Shown: piece after piece, positions 5,070 to 6,391 of the stretch
How the letters are laid out: every line of letters begins with the position of its first letter
Numbering within the stretch: the stretch's first letter is position 1
Source: an uncultured Fretibacterium sp.
Lineage (GTDB): Bacteria > Synergistota > Synergistia > Synergistales > Aminobacteriaceae
Reading direction: 5' to 3'
Length of the DNA stretch: 6,391 nucleotides
NCBI GenBank assembly: GCA_905373185.1
Contig: CAJPSE010000098.1
Span: forward strand, 1 to 6,391
The notes under the pieces: generated by a model
Databases searched by the model: none
What the model was told of the DNA's origin: nothing
Seen by the model: only the letters and a program-made list of their open reading frames with translations
Translations under genes and position numbers: made by a program

Positions 5070-5098
5070 ATTCTAATACGTCCTTTAGTTCGTGTCAA
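5070..5098 (-). promoter_or_regulatory. Leftward early promoter (sigma-70 type)
   Basis: On the minus strand the -35 box TTGACA (5098-5093) and the -10 box TAGAAT (5075-5070) are separated by exactly 17 bp. The -35 is a perfect consensus; the -10 matches at four of six positions. It would start transcription near 5063 and drive the HTH regulator and the whole leftward operon. The operator-like repeat 5075-5096 fills the spacer and overlaps both boxes, so it is a strong candidate for repression. A rightward promoter for the other HTH gene is not clear: a TCTAAT at 5072-5077 is a possible -10, but no good -35 accompanies it. Confidence 0.75.
5075..5096. promoter_or_regulatory. Operator-like repeat O2
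   Basis: This second, less symmetric copy of the 22-bp repeat begins AATACGTCC and ends AGTTCGTGTC. It keeps the ACG...CGT arms and lies between the -35 and -10 boxes of the leftward promoter. It begins 33 bp after the start of O1, about three helical turns, so proteins on the two sites would face the same side of DNA and could cooperate. Confidence 0.7.
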
Positions 5099-5113
5099 GT
5101 GTGAGGTGTCGTC

Positions 5114-5332
5114 ATGTTCGTTTTCTTTGAGCATTTACGCAAACTGCGTTATGACAATGGCTCAACGCAAAAACAAGTTGCGGAGTTTTTGAAGATCACA
5201 GAACGAAGCTACCAAAAACTTGAAGCCGGGGCGGCAAAACCGTCTTATGATTCCCTTATCGCCCTTGCGGACTTCTTCGACGTGTCGCTGGACTACCTGG
5301 TGGGACGCAGCGACGTGAAGGAGAGGCGGTGA
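5114..5332 (+). CDS. Short XRE-family repressor, first gene of the rightward arm
   Basis: The 72-residue protein is essentially only an HTH_3 domain: LRKLRYDNGSTQKQVAEFLK, ITERSYQKLEAGAAKP and a closing LADFFDVSLDYLVGRSD. It has no oligomerisation or peptidase domain. The recognition region (Q-K-Q-V-A, I-T-E-R-S-Y-Q-K-L-E-A-G) closely parallels that of the divergent leftward regulator, so both probably read the same operators. As the rightward gene next to the defence-like gene, it is the better candidate for the lysogeny repressor. ATG at 5114 is preceded by GAGG at a workable spacing. It ends in GTGA, which overlaps the start of the next gene. Its codon use is AT-richer than the leftward regulator. 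Confidence 0.82.
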   Translation: MFVFFEHLRKLRYDNGSTQKQVAEFLKITERSYQKLEAGAAKPSYDSLIALADFFDVSLDYLVGRSDVKERR

Positions 5333-5991
5333 GGGGTATGCTTGAAACTATTGGGAAAGAACTGGCAAAAGAGAGTGCAAAAGGAATCTTGGATTTCATT
5401 CGCACACATTTCCCCTCTTGGGGAAGGGAAGCCATGAAACGCAAGTTTGACAATGTTTGTGCTGGCGTTAATGATATAGCTGAGGGGCTTGCGCAACGAG
5501 GACTCAAAGTAGATATCCAACGATATTTTGAGCAGGAATTAAAAATTCCCTTGATGCTTATTAATGCTCTGGGGGAAGAAGAAAAACCACCACTGCGCGA
5601 CCTGCTGAAAAAAATCTTCACTAAGCATCTCAGTGGTGATTTCAACGATGACTCTTTCTATCCAGCCTTCATTGAAATCATCAAGGCTTTGACTCCGCTC
5701 GAAGTTGCCATACTGAAAAGCAGCTACGATTTTTTGTGCGACAATAAAATCTGGGGGACCGTGCACTGTGCCTCGATGGTTCTGGAGTTCAATGAAGAGA
5801 AAATCATGTCGGATTTTAAGTGCGATAAGCAGACCCTTAACGCTGCTCTTGTGGATCTCGAAAGGCACAAAATTTTCGCCACTATTTTCCCCGCTGAGTT
5901 TATGCAGGTAGGGGGTGGTGTTGGTGTTAAATTAACAGCACCGGGTCTAACTGATTTTGGAATCCTCTTCCTTCAAGCGTGCATCGAGTAA
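5329..5991 (+). CDS. DUF4393 / Abi-alpha-like protein, probable phage defence
   Basis: The 220-residue protein resembles the DUF4393 (abortive infection alpha) family. Its N-terminus is helical and charged (IGKELAKESAKGILDFI). Residues about 83-129 carry the family-like core EEEKPPLRDLLKKIFTKHLS, then DDSFYPAFIEIIKALTPLEV and AIL. The C-terminus has the typical LERHKIFATIF and a KLTAPGLTDFGILFLQACI ending. Proteins of this family are linked to stopping phage growth in infected cells, but the mechanism is not visible here. GTG at 5329 follows AAGGAG and overlaps the repressor stop as GTGA; ATG at 5338 is the alternative. Sharing a transcript with the repressor would express it in lysogens, giving superinfection immunity. 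It is clearly AT-richer than the leftward genes, a sign of transfer. Its 3' end overlaps the convergent gene by 45 bp. Confidence 0.68.
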   Translation: MRGMLETIGKELAKESAKGILDFIRTHFPSWGREAMKRKFDNVCAGVNDIAEGLAQRGLKVDIQRYFEQELKIPLMLINALGEEEKPPLRDLLKKIFTKHLSGDFNDDSFYPAFIEIIKALTPLEVAILKSSYDFLCDNKIWGTVHCASMVLEFNEEKIMSDFKCDKQTLNAALVDLERHKIFATIFPAEFMQVGGGVGVKLTAPGLTDFGILFLQACIE

Positions 5992-6267
5992 CCTTCGGAA
6001 GCACCTCGCAGACTCGTCGAGCCCTTCGGCCGCACCCTTTAGGCCTAAAACCTCAAGGGCCAGAAGCAGACGCGCGACCTGCGGGAAGTTTCTCGCGGAC
6101 GAGAGGAAGTCCTTTGCCTTCTTTGACGAGACCCCCCCGTTCTTGCTGCGTGTCCCGATAAAGCTCTTGTCGTAGACCAACAGAGGTTCATCAAGCCCCA
6201 GCGACAACCCCAAAGACTGGAGTTCGCCTGAGTCGTCCATTGCAACAAGGATGTTGAATGTCGCCAT
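5947..6267 (-). CDS. Unknown 106-residue protein convergent with the Abi-like gene
   Basis: No family is recognised. The protein begins MATFNILVAMDDSGELQSLG and has a predicted strand-rich first half (DEPLLVYDKSFIGTR). A Ser/Lys-rich turn (NGGVSSKKAKDFLSSA) and a long amphipathic helical C-terminus (FPQVARLLLALEVLGLKGAA and CFRRLLDARLKEED) follow. ATG at 6267 follows AGGAGA with seven intervening bases; a TTG at 6270 is also possible. A TTGACA lies about 40 bases upstream of the ribosome binding site, without a convincing -10. It is transcribed toward the Abi-like gene and overlaps its 3' end, so the two mRNAs are antisense over 45 bases. It is immediately downstream of the second HTH gene copy and may be co-transcribed with it. 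Confidence 0.65.
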   Translation of the reverse strand: MATFNILVAMDDSGELQSLGLSLGLDEPLLVYDKSFIGTRSKNGGVSSKKAKDFLSSARNFPQVARLLLALEVLGLKGAAEGLDESARCFRRLLDARLKEEDSKIS

Positions 6268-6333
6268 CAATTCATCTCCTTTTGCTGTGTTGCCCTCAAA
6301 CCCTGCTGTTCGGTTGTCAAATTGCGTGCTCCC

Positions 6334-6391
6334 CTACATCACCGCCCCGGCGGCGGTCTGCATCAGGTCCAGGACCCGGCGCCCGGCGGGC
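6334..6391 (-). CDS. 3' end of a second copy of the leftward HTH regulator gene (partial)
   Basis: The frame enters from the right window edge as PAGRRVLDLMQTAAGAVM and stops at TAG (6336-6334). It is residue-for-residue the same as the C-terminus of the regulator at 4604-5017, except that it ends one residue earlier (AVM instead of AVMG). The rest of the gene, presumably with its own HTH domain, lies beyond the window. Whether it is a whole paralogue or a fragment cannot be told. Confidence 0.75.
   Translation of the reverse strand, partial: PAGRRVLDLMQTAAGAVM
6337..6391. repeat. 55-bp exact direct repeat, copy 2 (runs to the window edge)
   Basis: Identical to 4610-4664. Together the copies bracket the promoter-operator region, the short repressor, the Abi-like gene and the 106-residue gene. 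Recombination between them would delete that whole cassette and leave one regulator 3' end. Confidence 0.9.

Noticed and set aside
4433..5104. A 223-codon plus-strand frame across the HTH and AlpA-like genes.
   Set aside because: It is the antisense of two well-supported HTH genes and crosses the promoter region.
5256..5868. Minus-strand frames opposite the Abi-like gene.
   Set aside because: No ribosome binding sites or family features were seen, and the plus-strand protein has the DUF4393-like pattern.
1..6391. tRNA genes, CRISPR arrays, insertion sequences or attachment sites.
   Set aside because: No cloverleaf, regularly spaced repeats, transposase frame or integrase was found by eye. 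The 55-bp repeat is explained as duplicated regulator coding sequence rather than an attachment site.

Overview
The window reads as the early/immunity region of a temperate bacteriophage or prophage. It is GC-rich with local AT-rich patches, strong AGGAGG-type ribosome binding sites and tightly packed, overlapping genes. The host cannot be named from the sequence. The Shine-Dalgarno style, GC content and family mix would fit an anaerobic Firmicutes- or Synergistota-like bacterium, but this is only an impression.

Immunity switch (about 4604-5332). Two small XRE/Cro-CI type helix-turn-helix genes diverge from a 96-bp intergenic region. That region holds a consensus-like leftward promoter (TTGACA, 17 bp, TAGAAT) and two 22-bp operator-like repeats 33 bp apart. 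One repeat lies exactly between the -35 and -10 boxes. The two regulators have very similar recognition-helix regions, so they probably read the same operators.

Rightward arm (5114-5991). The short repressor is followed, with a 4-base overlap, by an AT-richer gene resembling the DUF4393 / Abi-alpha family. This is probably a lysogeny-expressed defence gene. It converges on, and overlaps by 45 bp, an unknown 106-residue gene on the minus strand. At the right edge begins the 3' end of a second copy of the leftward HTH gene, identical over 55 bp to the copy at 4610-4664.

Leftward early operon (5017 down to 1). In transcription order: the HTH regulator; an AlpA/excisionase-like winged HTH protein; an 18-codon hydrophobic mini-ORF; an 83-residue basic protein; a 191-residue protein with an HTH-like N-terminus and acidic linker; a gap with a hairpin; a 52-residue acidic protein; a 109-residue protein; a DUF2303-like protein with a TTG start; a second hairpin; a DUF4406-type nucleoside deoxyribosyltransferase-like protein; a phage dNMP kinase; a 3' relic of a cytosine-5 DNA methyltransferase; and a TTG-initiated SNF2/DEAD-like phage helicase. 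These fit phage nucleotide metabolism and DNA replication/recombination.

The main discovery is in the first 436 bases. The helicase reading frame runs from its motif III straight into the N-terminal half of an intein. The intein lacks the usual N-terminal Cys/Ser nucleophile, has the block B motif CT-x-DHLW expected of class 3 (WCT) inteins, and at the window edge begins a LAGLIDADG motif whose catalytic Asp position appears to be Asn. The rest of the intein and the helicase C-terminal half lie outside the window.
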